A stretch of 64,000 nt of DNA from NCBI GenBank assembly GCA_947561715.1, contig OX387202.1, forward strand, positions 11,359,001-11,423,000, in the 5' to 3' direction. The DNA comes from Ascidia mentula (Eukaryota > Chordata > Ascidiacea > Phlebobranchia > Ascidiidae). A program made the position numbers and the translations under genes. The notes under the pieces were generated by a model. It was not told the origin of the DNA, did no database searches, and was given only the letters and a program-made list of their open reading frames with translations. Of this stretch, positions 27,556 to 39,700 are shown in pieces. Within the stretch, counting starts at the first letter, position 1. Each line of letters opens with the position of its first letter.

Positions 27556-30500
27556 ATGGAGGGAGCTCCTCGTTTACCAATGTTACGACTGGACATGAAA
27601 GACAACCACGTCCACGACTATGCTGACTGGATGGATACGTCCGAAATCTCTTGTGAGGAACTACAAAAGCAAATAACCGAGGAAATTAAAAAGGCAGGCC
27701 AAAAATTTAATTTTTGTCACCACTGAGTTCAATTTTTGGGAAAGAAATTTGTGCGATGTTTAAAAACGAAAAGATACGAAACGACCAATAAAATAATATA
27801 GGCTACATCATATAATAATAACTTTGTATGTTACAGCATATTTCTGAGCAATATTCTGATGACCCCAAAAAGTATGGTGACTGCATCCAAAACCTAATGG
27901 ATCTACAAACAAATGCCTACAAAGCAATTGGCAATTTAGACTTTGAAGGTTGCAATACACTGAAAAAATATTACGGACAGCTTCACTACATGCAAAGTCG
28001 TTTCACATTTAGCGGGGAGAATGCCTTAAATATTCCTTTTGTTTGGTAGGTAATATGTTTTGTTAAATTGGAACTTAATTTTTTAATGATTATCTGCTTT
28101 GTAGGTCAGATGCTTTTACTGGAGTTTATAATCAACACAACACTTTCGTGTTTGAGCAGGTTGCTATTCTTTACAATATAGGTATGGAACAATAGTTTAT
28201 AATGTCTGATGCACACATTTGTGTAATAATTGGTAACTTTGTTGCAGCCTAATGTGCAAAGGAAATGTTTTGTATATTGCCGCAAAGAAATATACTAGTG
28301 AAACTAAATTGACTTCTAAAGTGTATATGTAAACCAGGGGCGTATCCAGGAATTTTTAAAGGGGGGTCCAATTTTTTTAGGGAATTCCCCGATTTTCAGG
28401 TATAAACTAAGTGTAAACTATTGTGGGCGAGAATCGCAAAATACGAGCGCCGGTGTTCGCGCCAATCTTCACATAAACGGTGGCTTTCTGGCTTGCGCAA
28501 TTGTGTAACGCTATGGAAAGTTTAACAACTAAACTAACTGACTTTCACGCAAATAAACCGCTTGTCATTACAACGTGGCCGCTGAAAAACGACGTTTCGT
28601 CCGTGAACTGACGAAAAATGACACTTGTTTAGTAACAATGCAACATGTTTGGTAACAATGCTCCCTGTTTGGAAACAATGACGAATGCAACACGCGGTTT
28701 TTAGGTCAACGTCAAAGAAAATTTCTGGTTTTCACGCGGATTTTGACAAAAAAATACAGTGGCGTTTGTTTAGTTATCAAAAAAGACCAAAATATTTCAC
28801 AAAAGGGGGGGGTCCGGACCCCTCGGACCCCCCCCTGGATACGCCCATGATGTGAACTGTTTATCTCTAATTGTAGACATTTTTTTTCAAATAGTCCATT
28901 GGGAAAAATTTTCAGATACGGCACATTTACATGTTTCTGTAGGTGCATGCCATTCTTATTTGGGTGCAATAGACAATAGAACGTCAGAGGAAGGAACACG
29001 GTTTTCCTGTGTGCATTTTCAACATGCTGCCGGGTTTTTCCAATATTTGGCCGATCACCTGGACACCACACTGTCGTTGGAAACGAGCCAGTTTATGCTG
29101 AAACTGTACATTAATACTATGTTGGTAAGTGTTGAGTAATTTTCTTAACTCTGTGAAATGGGATACTAACAAATCTATTTTTGCATGGGATTTAGATTGT
29201 TGTAAAACTTGTACATTCAAAATTTTAGGGTCAAGGCCAGGAATGCTTTCTTGAGAAGTCAATTCAGGACAATAGAAAAGACAATTTGGTGGCAAAAATT
29301 AGCCAGCAGGTAAATAATTTATGGCTTAAATTGCAAGCGAAGAGTCTCAAAGTTTATGCATATATATTTATTTTTAATAAAAGGACCAAGCAAAAAAAGT
29401 TGTATTTGAAATTTAAACTTACTGAACTAGTTTCTTACCTTATGTGGTGATATAAAAATACTTTCCTAACTGCAAAATACATTGTCCCTTTGGTCATCAT
29501 GTAAAAAGGCTTTTTAATTGCCAACAGGTTGTCGACTATTACAAAACATCTGCAAGCAGTTTGGGGAATTCTGAGGCGGAAACTTGCATGGGCAGCTCTG
29601 CCAGAAAATCATGGAGTAAACTGATCACTTTCAAAATCGCCTACTACTCAGCAATTACACGGGTAAAAACACATTTTTTATTTTAGAAATAATATCCAGT
29701 CTAAAAAACATCGTTAGGCAATTTTAGGGAATTAAAAGTGTGTTTTTTCGCCAGTATGTAATTTTTAAAAAAATTTGCAGTTTTATCTCGGCTGCAGTAG
29801 CTGGGATCAAGATAAATATGGAGAGGCTGTCGCTTATCTTGCCACAGCCCTTGACTTCCACCAAGAGGCCTCAAAACTTTGCAAAGGATTTAAAAGCGAA
29901 ATCAGGGGCAGAGTTGAGGACACGCTTAAATACACAATGGATGTAATCGGTGGAAAGTAAGTGAAATAGAACATCAACTGCATGTGGCAAATACCGTAAA
30001 AATGTTGTGCTGTTTGGGGTCAATCGAATACCTGTATTTGAAAGTAATGTTGACTGTGGAAAATTTGCTTAGCATGTTTTATTGCATTAGACAATTTGTG
30101 TAGTAAATATATTTCTCCCAGCATGTGGTGTGATGTTTCAAATGGAATTTAAATATTTATATTGAAACATAACAGATAGTTTAAATTTAATTTCACAAAA
30201 CTATTGAAAATATAGTTTGAAGCCAGTGGGGAAATTATAAGCAAAAAAAAATAATTAAAAATTGGACAGTCACCATCAAAATACATTTTTGTTCAGATTC
30301 AACAGTGTGAAAAAAGACAATGAATTTGTGTATCACGATCGCGTACCGGACAAAGCAACATTGTCAGATGCGAAAGGTGCAAGTCTGGTCAAAAGTACTG
30401 TATTTGAGCCAGCAACACCCTCCGTTACTGGGCCAGACATTTTTGCTAAACTTGTTCCAATGGAAGCCCATCTGGCAGCATCAACTTACAGGTAATTACC

Positions 30501-30776
30501 ACACCAGACCAAATGCTAAGTAAAAGCTTTTGCCTATACTCAAAAAGTATTATGGGTTCATACCATATGGCCTGATTGTGTATGGACATATAAAACATTC
30601 ATATTTGCAGTGGTAGTTGACAGATTGCACTGCTATAATCTATCCATGTAATGCCACCATGCAATTACATAATTCATCGTATAGTTTGGTTCTAATTACG
30701 TAACTTGCAGTGAAGAGAAAGCCAAGCTGCTACGATCTGTGCTGAATGATGTGAAAGAAAAAGATGAAATCCTTGT
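27556..30776 (+). CDS. PTPN23: Bro1 domain exons of HD-PTP
   Basis: Exons 1-9 encode the banana-shaped Bro1 domain, which in the family binds the ESCRT-III protein CHMP4 and so docks the protein on endosomes. Visible landmarks are MEGAPRLPMLRLDMK at the start, GCNTLKKYYGQLHYMQSRF, ILYNIGACHSYLGA, YKTSA, YTMDVIGGKFNS, and VTGPDIFAKLVPMEAH near the end. These follow the human protein in order and spacing. Confidence 0.9.
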
Positions 30777-33700
30777 GTAAGTTGTTTTGTGTTTTAATTA
30801 AACTGTTTTGTTTGTTCCTGTATGTATAACTATGGCAATTGATTTGAAGATAATTCCTTGTTTATTCCACCGAATAATTTTGCTGACATACATAAGATTT
30901 GCCCTGAATCCTTTTTTCTCAAAACGAAAAGAAAGTTTATGAAAATTTATATATTTTTCTGTTAAGAGCTTCTATACAAAACTATGTTATTGCTCAGCTA
31001 ATCTGACTTTTATTGCCTCAACAACATAATCAGAAGTGTCTCAAACCACATGTGTTACGAAATTTTCTCAACTTGGTGAAACTATCTTGGAATACAATGA
31101 TTTCAGGCAATTCAAAGGAGCAATTCAATTGGATCCAGAAAAGCTTATACAAGTTGAGGAAGAGGACAAACTCGATTCAAGTTTAATTGAGCATTGTGCG
31201 GAACTAAGTGTTGACCAAACATCAATAAAAAAGTTGACTAATGCAATGAAAGGTCGGTGATTTAAACATAGAATTTTTGAATGAATTAGTGATCTTTCGT
31301 TCAATTTTTTCGAGTTTAGTTTATGTTTAAAACATTTAAAAACACTGTCGTTTGTTTGCAGAATTGTCTGATAGATTTATGGATGTTGATTCAGTTCTCC
31401 ATGACACACTGGATATCATTGAAGAAGAAGAATCGCAGAGCCAGAAAGTTAAGGTATTAACTTTATATTTAAGTATGTCCTTTGACCACAGATTGTTGTA
31501 AGTTACATTGGCAACAATGATGCTCCAAATAATATTGCCTTTAAGCACATTCTTTTAAATAACCTTAACACCATTTTTACTGTAATTGATTTTGGAAGTA
31601 TTGTTTTCCGAAATCCAAATGAACTCGCTGTTGTTTGTAAGTGGTTTGACATATATATGTACTTATTTGTATTTAGTTGAGTTTGGCGCTTTAAAGACAA
31701 GCTACCATTGTTGGCTAGTTGTTTTCAATTATAACTCTGCATTCAGGATATTTGTGGAAAAACTATTGAGTCACCAGAAGTGATTGAAGAGATTAAGAAT
31801 GCTCTTGAAAAATTCCGCGAAATTCATTCAAAGGTATAATGGTTTTTTTACTCCATAAAATTCAGATTTAACCAATTGTTTATATTTACCGACACAGAAT
31901 AAATTATTCTGATATTTTTATGTACTCTTCACTTTGACAAACATCTAATGCAATAAAATAGTGTTGCATTCAAAACATTAGTAAAAACTCAATTCCACTG
32001 TTGTAACGTTACTACTCCGGTTCGCATACTTAATGCAATGCCCATTTGTAAATAATTACCCAACACTAACGTGTGTTATGGATGAGCAACATTTTTGCGT
32101 GTGGACATATCCATTTGCATTGAATGGCGTTTACGTGAGCACCATAAATTATTAAAACCTGGTATTCGCAGACCCAAGAACGGAACAGCAACCTTCACAC
32201 TGCCATCAGTCTTCACATAGCAAACCTTAAATTAGTATCGGTGGGCCTGGATTCGATCAAGAAGTTCTGCGATTGCAAGAAGATGACTACATTGTTGAGT
32301 AAGTGAACAACCTCCCAATGAAAGATGACGATTGAATTATTGCTGTTGCTTTCTGTGTTTTGTTTCTACCTGTTCAGTTGCATGTCTACCTTAGTGCTCT
32401 GCTGCATGTAGCTTATTTAATAGTACTGATGATGAACGCAGTTCGTTTCCAAAACGTCTACTTGACTTTAAGATGATTAACAGCATATTAGCTTTGGCTT
32501 TCATTTTCAAAGTAATTGACTCCAAGTATTTTGCACCTACGATTGAATTCATACAACAACCAGCGTAGAGTACAGGGGTGCCGCGCACCCCTGACCTTTT
32601 CTAAATTTATCCACACAATCGCATCGCGTCCTTTCGGCTTTCGCCGGTTTAAACCGCAGCAAAAATGAAGTTACGAAACACAAGCGAAATTACGTTGGTG
32701 ACGAATGCGAAGAAGGAAGATTTTATCGTTTGTGTAGAGAAAATCGACTGTCGAGTTTGCCGCAAAAAACACGTTTTCGGCCAAAAAAGTTGCTAACATA
32801 GACGACGCTTTAACTTGTATATTATGGCGTGCAAACGACCTTCTTTTGCTGCGGTGAAATCGCACAAATGATAAACGTTTTCTTAATCATCGGGACCTGT
32901 TTTTGTTCAAAACAACAAGGAAACATAACCAAAACTATCAAATCCTTCAGTATTTTTACCCGGAATCACAGATTTCATGCTTTACACGTATTTTCTATAA
33001 ACATCGTAACATATCAACTTGAATCGCAGACGATACGGATTATGAGGATATTTCCCTCGTAAAGAAACTCTGCAACAAAGTTAAAGAGATGGAGGATCAA
33101 CGTCAATCCCTCGTTACCCAACTTCGAACGCAACTTGAAGAAGATGACGTCACTTCCGCGCTGATGACGAAACACGGCGTTGATGCGGAGGTTTGATTTT
33201 TTTCAGGGGATATACGTTAACTACGGAAAAAGGGCTTCTCCTATCTCTAGAAAAATTATTTTATTTTTTTTTATTTTTGGACATTGTTTTAATTTCTAAT
33301 CGTCTGATAAACTGATTTTATACATCGTATCACGTAATTTGTTGCTGACGCTACCAGGCACATTATTCAATAATTCATGGTTCTTCTGGTAAATAGTTGT
33401 TAATTTGGTCGACGTTTCTGTCGTTGTGCAACAGACCTTCATCAGGAAAAGTAAGTAAAACGCAAAAACGACGATAAATAGTAATAAAGGTCTGTTGCAT
33501 AACGACCGAAACGTCGACCAAGCTGATGACTATTTGCCAAAAGAGTCTTGAATTATTGAATCGTATCACGCATATTGTTTAGTCTTACGAGCCAATATTT
33601 ATTTTTAACAGGACTTATTTAAAGACGAATTAAAGAAACACGATTCAACCATCGAATATATTAAATTAAACTTGGAGGCTCAGACCAAAATCCTGGACGG

Positions 33701-36700
33701 TGTAACTGAAGTCAACGTTCGTTATAGCAAAATCAGAAAATTGGTTGACGCACATAAAGAAAAGTAAGTCTACTCCGCATACAGATTATTTGTTCTATTT
33801 TTTGATTGGTCGGTGGAACAGTGGCTTCTATTTTTTGATTGGTCGGTGGAACAGTGGCAGAACTATGTTCTTGCATTAAAGTGATTTAGAAAATTGTTTC
33901 CTTAAAATTGAAATACAAATTCCCAACAAAAATAAGTTAAATAAACCAGTGGCTCTCAACATATTTTCACTGCAAAATCGTAAAATTTCAAACATTGGGG
34001 TAAAAAGTATGCACTTCGGACCAGAATAAATCTATTTAATATGGAAATAATATGTATGGGGGAGATTGGTAAACAATTACAGCAAAATCATTGATTTAAA
34101 CCATGAAGTATAAAATATTTTGGGTAATATCCGCCAAAACTAACTATTACCAAAGCCAAGTTTAACTTTCTAGCGGACCAGCGGATTTCTAATTCGTAAC
34201 CTTCAAAGAAAGAACTGCAGCAAATTGTTTTATTTACTGATAAAACAACCCTTGGTATTTTTCATCAAACAGAGTTAGGACGAAAATGAACCAACTGTTG
34301 GATTCTTGCACTGGCTACCAAACCCCACTGGACCGATGTGAGGAGGCAATACATTTCTTTAGAGACCTACAGGAAAAGGTGAACTTGGAGTTGGAGAAGG
34401 CCACCATTCTACATGACAAGAACTTGAAACTGAGGAAAAAGTTGATAGCAAAGTAGGTGGTTTATTTGGGCTTCACAGATAGCATATTTTCTTTGGAAAG
34501 TTGTGTTGTGTGCATGCACACTTTTTTACAAAGTTGTGTAATGCCTATTAAATTGTATCAATTTTACAACACAAAATACCAATGCATTTGTGATTCACTT
34601 CTGAGCAAATTTCAAATTAAAACGATTTGTATTTGCTTACTTGAAAATTGAGCATATTGTTACGTTCTTGCTTGTTAGATGCCAGAAATGAATTATAAAT
34701 GCATTGATATTTTGTATTGTAAAAGTGTTCGTTTTCCGTCGTTTCTAAGTCTGAACTCTCTGTTACAGACATGAAGCAAAAAAGCCCCCAGCGAGGCCCT
34801 CTGCTCCCAAACCGAAACAAACCACCAAAGCAGACCCGAAAATTCCAGCGGTTCCAGGGCTTGGGTTGTCAGCCAGTGAGCTTAGTGCCCTGGCAGGTGA
34901 TGTTAACGACGAATTTAACGATCCAGAATTCCTTAGATACCTTCAGAAGACCTCTGGATTAACACCAGGTTTGTTAGCACACATAAAGTCCCGTGTCCTA
35001 GTTTAAACCAAGTCCTAAACCACTTGAATAGTTGATGGTGGCACATTTTATAAAAACGTTTAATATATGTATTAATAATATTAACCTTCAATTACGGTGT
35101 GTTTGATGACAAAAAAAACGTTTGAAAAGTTTTATGAAGTGACTGCAGCGAGATTTTTAGAACATGCAGTTAATGTTACATGGATATATTCGTAAAGTTG
35201 CCACCATTATTTTAGGAGCATTACCTACCAATTTACCACCTTCCACGGGTGCTTTGCCACCGTCAGTTACCATGGGACCCACGTATCCATCACCTCATGA
35301 CCAAGCTCATCAACCACCAATGTCTGCGGTCAGGGCCAGAATGAACCAGCAAAGACCACCTGCGAGCCAACAGCACCAATTACCACACCATCCAACACCA
35401 CCACCGCAAAATCTTCCCATTTCGCAACCAGCAAGTTACCAACCACAAGGACCAATGTCACCAAGTCAGGTTGTACCAATGTCCATGCCCCAACATCAAC
35501 CAGTTAATCCACCACCACCACAAGGAACCATGCCACCAGGACAGCCAGTTCCATTTTCGCATGGTTACCAACCATCTACAAATCAACTGCCACCAAACCA
35601 ACAAGTATCAAGCTCCATGTACCAACCTTTACCACATAATGTTCAGTCAGTACCGTCATTGAGTACAGACACCCAAAGAGAAATACCATATACGCAACAT
35701 GCTGGTCAACACAACCAACTTCCACAACAATCGCTGCAACAGCGACATCATCAGTACCAACAGCCCGATTTTCAACACCAGCCAATGTCTCAACCACATC
35801 ACCATCAGCGGCAAATACAGGTTGGTCAAAACCATAACAGCCAACAGCAGCAGTTTTACGAACCAAATCCACAACACCATGTGGTTCACCAAGCCCCGAA
35901 AGTACCCCCACCAAGTTACCAACTGGTAAACCAGCCAAGCACGGCTGTACCTACCTCTTACCAACAAGCGCCCGTGAACCATCCGAATGTTCAAGGAGTT
36001 GTGCAAAGTTATCCACCTGGCCAAAGAATCTCCCAACCTTTGCATTCTTATGTTGAACACCCGCAACCTACTGTGGTGTTGCCAGGGCAACAGCAGCAAT
36101 ATCCCCAAACAATGTCGCCCGGAAGTGGTGGTAACCAGCATCATGGTATTACTGCTACTGCGTATCATGGTGTTCATGGCCAACCTGGGCATGGTGTCAG
36201 ACCAATCACCACTCCAGTTGCTCAACATACTTCTCAACCTATCAATGCATATGGCAACAACCAAATAAACCCAAACCAAAATGTGTATCCCGTTGTTTCA
36301 TCGCCCATGTCGCAATCGAATTACCAACAGCAGAAACCATCCTACCATACACAAAACCAATTTTCGCATGGACAAGAACCAACTCCGCAGCAACAGTTTA
36401 ATCCAAACCAAACACATCAACCAGCAATAACAATTCAAAGGGCTGGTGTGCCGCAACAACACCATGGCAATATGTATGCAACAGGAACCACCCAAGGTGC
36501 ATACAGTCCAAGACCAAACGTTTCTGTCTCACAAGGCCCCTACCATCCACCAGTAACTAATCCCATAAACAGCGCACCACCCCAAGTGCGACCATCTGGA
36601 CACAATCAACCTCAAATGGCCAGCTATGGACAAGGTACCTACCAACAGACACCATCCCAAACCCCAATAACTCAAACGAATCCTGGTCAGTTGCCCAACG

Positions 36701-39700
36701 CAATGGTTCAACCTCGACAGCGATTTCAAGGACCACAACAACAAGTTCAACGTCCACCAACGCAAATTCGTGCACCATTTGCTAACCAACCAGCCACGCA
36801 AAGACCATTGCATCCTGGTCAACAAGTGCCTTTGCGGCCAGTTCAAGACACTGTTAATTCTAAACTTCCACAGGGGATGGTTCCAAATAATTACCAACCC
36901 AGACTGGCATCGAACAAACAACAACCACAAGGAATGAACCAAGTCCAACATCGCTCTGCTCAAAGTGTGTCGCAAACCCAACAGATACCGGTACAAGGAA
37001 TGGTATCTAATCAACAGCAACAACCAGTTCAGGGCGTCAGACAAAACCAACACCAACCAGCTATTCCAATGCCACAACAGCCACTTCAGCCATCTCTGCG
37101 TGGAGCTGGGCCTGTGCAACCATCTCAACAGATCAATCAACCTCACCACGGGGTACAACTACCTGCAAATGCTGCCCCACCGAATCAACAAGCCATGCAG
37201 CCCAGCACTGTTAACCCAGGTGCGCAACCAGCACGCCCAATACAACCAACCCAACAGCCAGTACCCCAAACTGTAAATCAACCAACCAACTTAACTTCAA
37301 GCAATCATGCGCGAATACCGGCCTCTCAGCCACCGCTACACGACGCCCAAACCACAGGACCCAGGCAACCACAAAAGCCGGCCTACCAATCTAACACTGG
37401 TGGGAAACCACCCACACCACCAACTGCCATTGCGCAGCCACTTAAGCCAACAGTGGTTGGTGCAAAGAACGTAGTCCCAGTACTCGAACCAGTAAAACCA
37501 AGTGCAGATCTGGCTGGTTTGACTTACACACCGCAACCAATACTTCAACCATCCGTTTCGAGCACATCGGCGGACGAACTTCTTTCTGCCAGCCCCGAAA
37601 ACCCAATAACCGGTTTACCAGCACAAAACAACCCGGTTAGTATGCGTTGTAATTTCCTGAACACTTTGTCAATTTCCGTAATATCATACAGTGTGTTTTT
37701 AATAAGTAATGTATCCAGTACGTGCAAAAATTTGTGGTTGTCTTAAATTTAATTATATTTTTTGCCCAAATCTGGTTTCAAGAAGATGGCAGTTGCGCCA
37801 TTGTTGTTTTACCATAGAAATTCCGACCCGTGTGTCATAATAAGTATCATTCCAATGTATATTTTACGAAACTAACCCAATAAAATAATTTGTTAATGCA
37901 GCCCGATAAGTAACTTTTGTTGCGTGACTTCAAGATCCAGGCAGAAACGTGTATACCTGAATCAAAGGGCAAATAAAGTACTTGGCATATGTCTCTGCAG
38001 ATGTTGGTTCCAGTGATTGTGGACGACCAGGAAGAAACTATGATAGTTCGTCGATTCGAGGGGGTTCCCTACAAGGGCGAGGCCGACATCATGAAGTTAA
38101 AAGCCGATACGGAAGCTTACCAAAAGATGGTCTCGTCACTTTTAAACAAACAACCAGGATCACTTTGCCAGCTTGACAAGTGAGACAACATTGACTTTTG
38201 TTACTTGTTGGGAGAAAAATACTGTTCTTAGCTACCGAAGGTGTTCCTTCGTGTGAGTAAACTTGTATTTATAGAGGACAAAAGTGCCTAATACCTATAG
38301 TTAAAATGTTAATGCAGTTCGTATTTAACTGTGCTGTTCTTTAATTATACTTTCAAACTTGATAATCTTGCACACAGGACCATTGTCACAACTTAATAGG
38401 TCTCAGCTTTTCACCATAAAAAATATTATGGGCCCCCATTACGTATACATGGTTGATCCTGCCTGTTACCAAAGCCTTATTCAAACTGAAAACTTATTAA
38501 ATTCATGTTCAAGTTTACTTGGTATTGTATAATTGTGAGAAATAAACGTACTTTGCTTTTCAACTTGATTTGCTTTTCAGGGACTGGAAACAGCTTTCGG
38601 ATATGCAGGAAAAGCACGCTCGTCAGCTCTCTACTGCCATCGGGCGGTGCTCGTCGTACAAGAACAGGTTTCAGGACATTCTGCCGTTCGACCAAAGTCG
38701 CATTGTGCTGAAGGAAACGAAGGACGATTACATTAACGCTAGTCTCGTGGATGGGATTTCCCCGTTTTGTCCGCGTTTTATAGGTATGGAATGTAATTGA
38801 CCTGTACTGCACAGGAAAAGTAGCTTCTCATATACCGGTATTGCTATGACAACGTCTTTGTAGCCCTACAAAATAGTATTTAGTATAAAATTGTGTGTTG
38901 CATTTAAGGGTTAAAAGAGTGTTAGCGTAATTAGAAGCACACTTTGCTACATTATGTTGTAAAACTGCAGATAAACGAGTATTTTGTAATCTATCCGCAG
39001 CGACACAGTCGCCGCTGCCTTCTTCATCTTCGGATTTTTGGACAATGGTTTTCGAACATCAGGTCACCCTGATCGTAATGCTTGTCTCCAAGAACGACGT
39101 ACCCAAGGTAAACAAACAACAAAAAGGCTTACAAAAAGTTTAACCGAAATAGTGTGGAACTTACGTAGAAGCAATAGGGCCAAGAGTAGGCCCTGATTGG
39201 TCAAAACAGTGGCGCTGTTTGCATTTGTTGTTTTTGCTTTGAATTTTTTCATGTCCTATACTGGTAGCTTTGTCTCTACTGGCATTATTGGACATGGTTA
39301 AGGTTGATGCTACAGCCATGAGCAAGCACATTCGTATGTCTTTTGTAAGCATAACTATAAGCAAGCAATGAAATGCATCTTCTTGTGAACATTGTCATGG
39401 CCGTTTCGTATTATGTTGAAATAATACACAATGTTTCATTACAATTTTTCCAGAAATGCGCCAAATATTGGCCGGATGACCGCAACATTCCTCAAAAGCA
39501 CGGATCTCTCCACGTTACTTTCACCACAAGCCGAGTTCACGGGAGTTACATTGAACGCACTTTTACCTTGAAACACGAGAAAAGCAGTTTACCGAGATCC
39601 CTCACCCAGCTACAATACACTGCTTGGCCTGAACAGTACGAAAAACATCCTCAAATTGAAATTAGATGTTTGGGTTCCTGTCGGGGACTTACTATACGCA

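Noticed and set aside
35576-37727. Long minus-strand open frames of up to about 209 codons
   Set aside because: They come from the skewed Pro/Gln codon composition of the HD-PTP linker exon on the other strand; the Trp/Leu-rich products have no domain.
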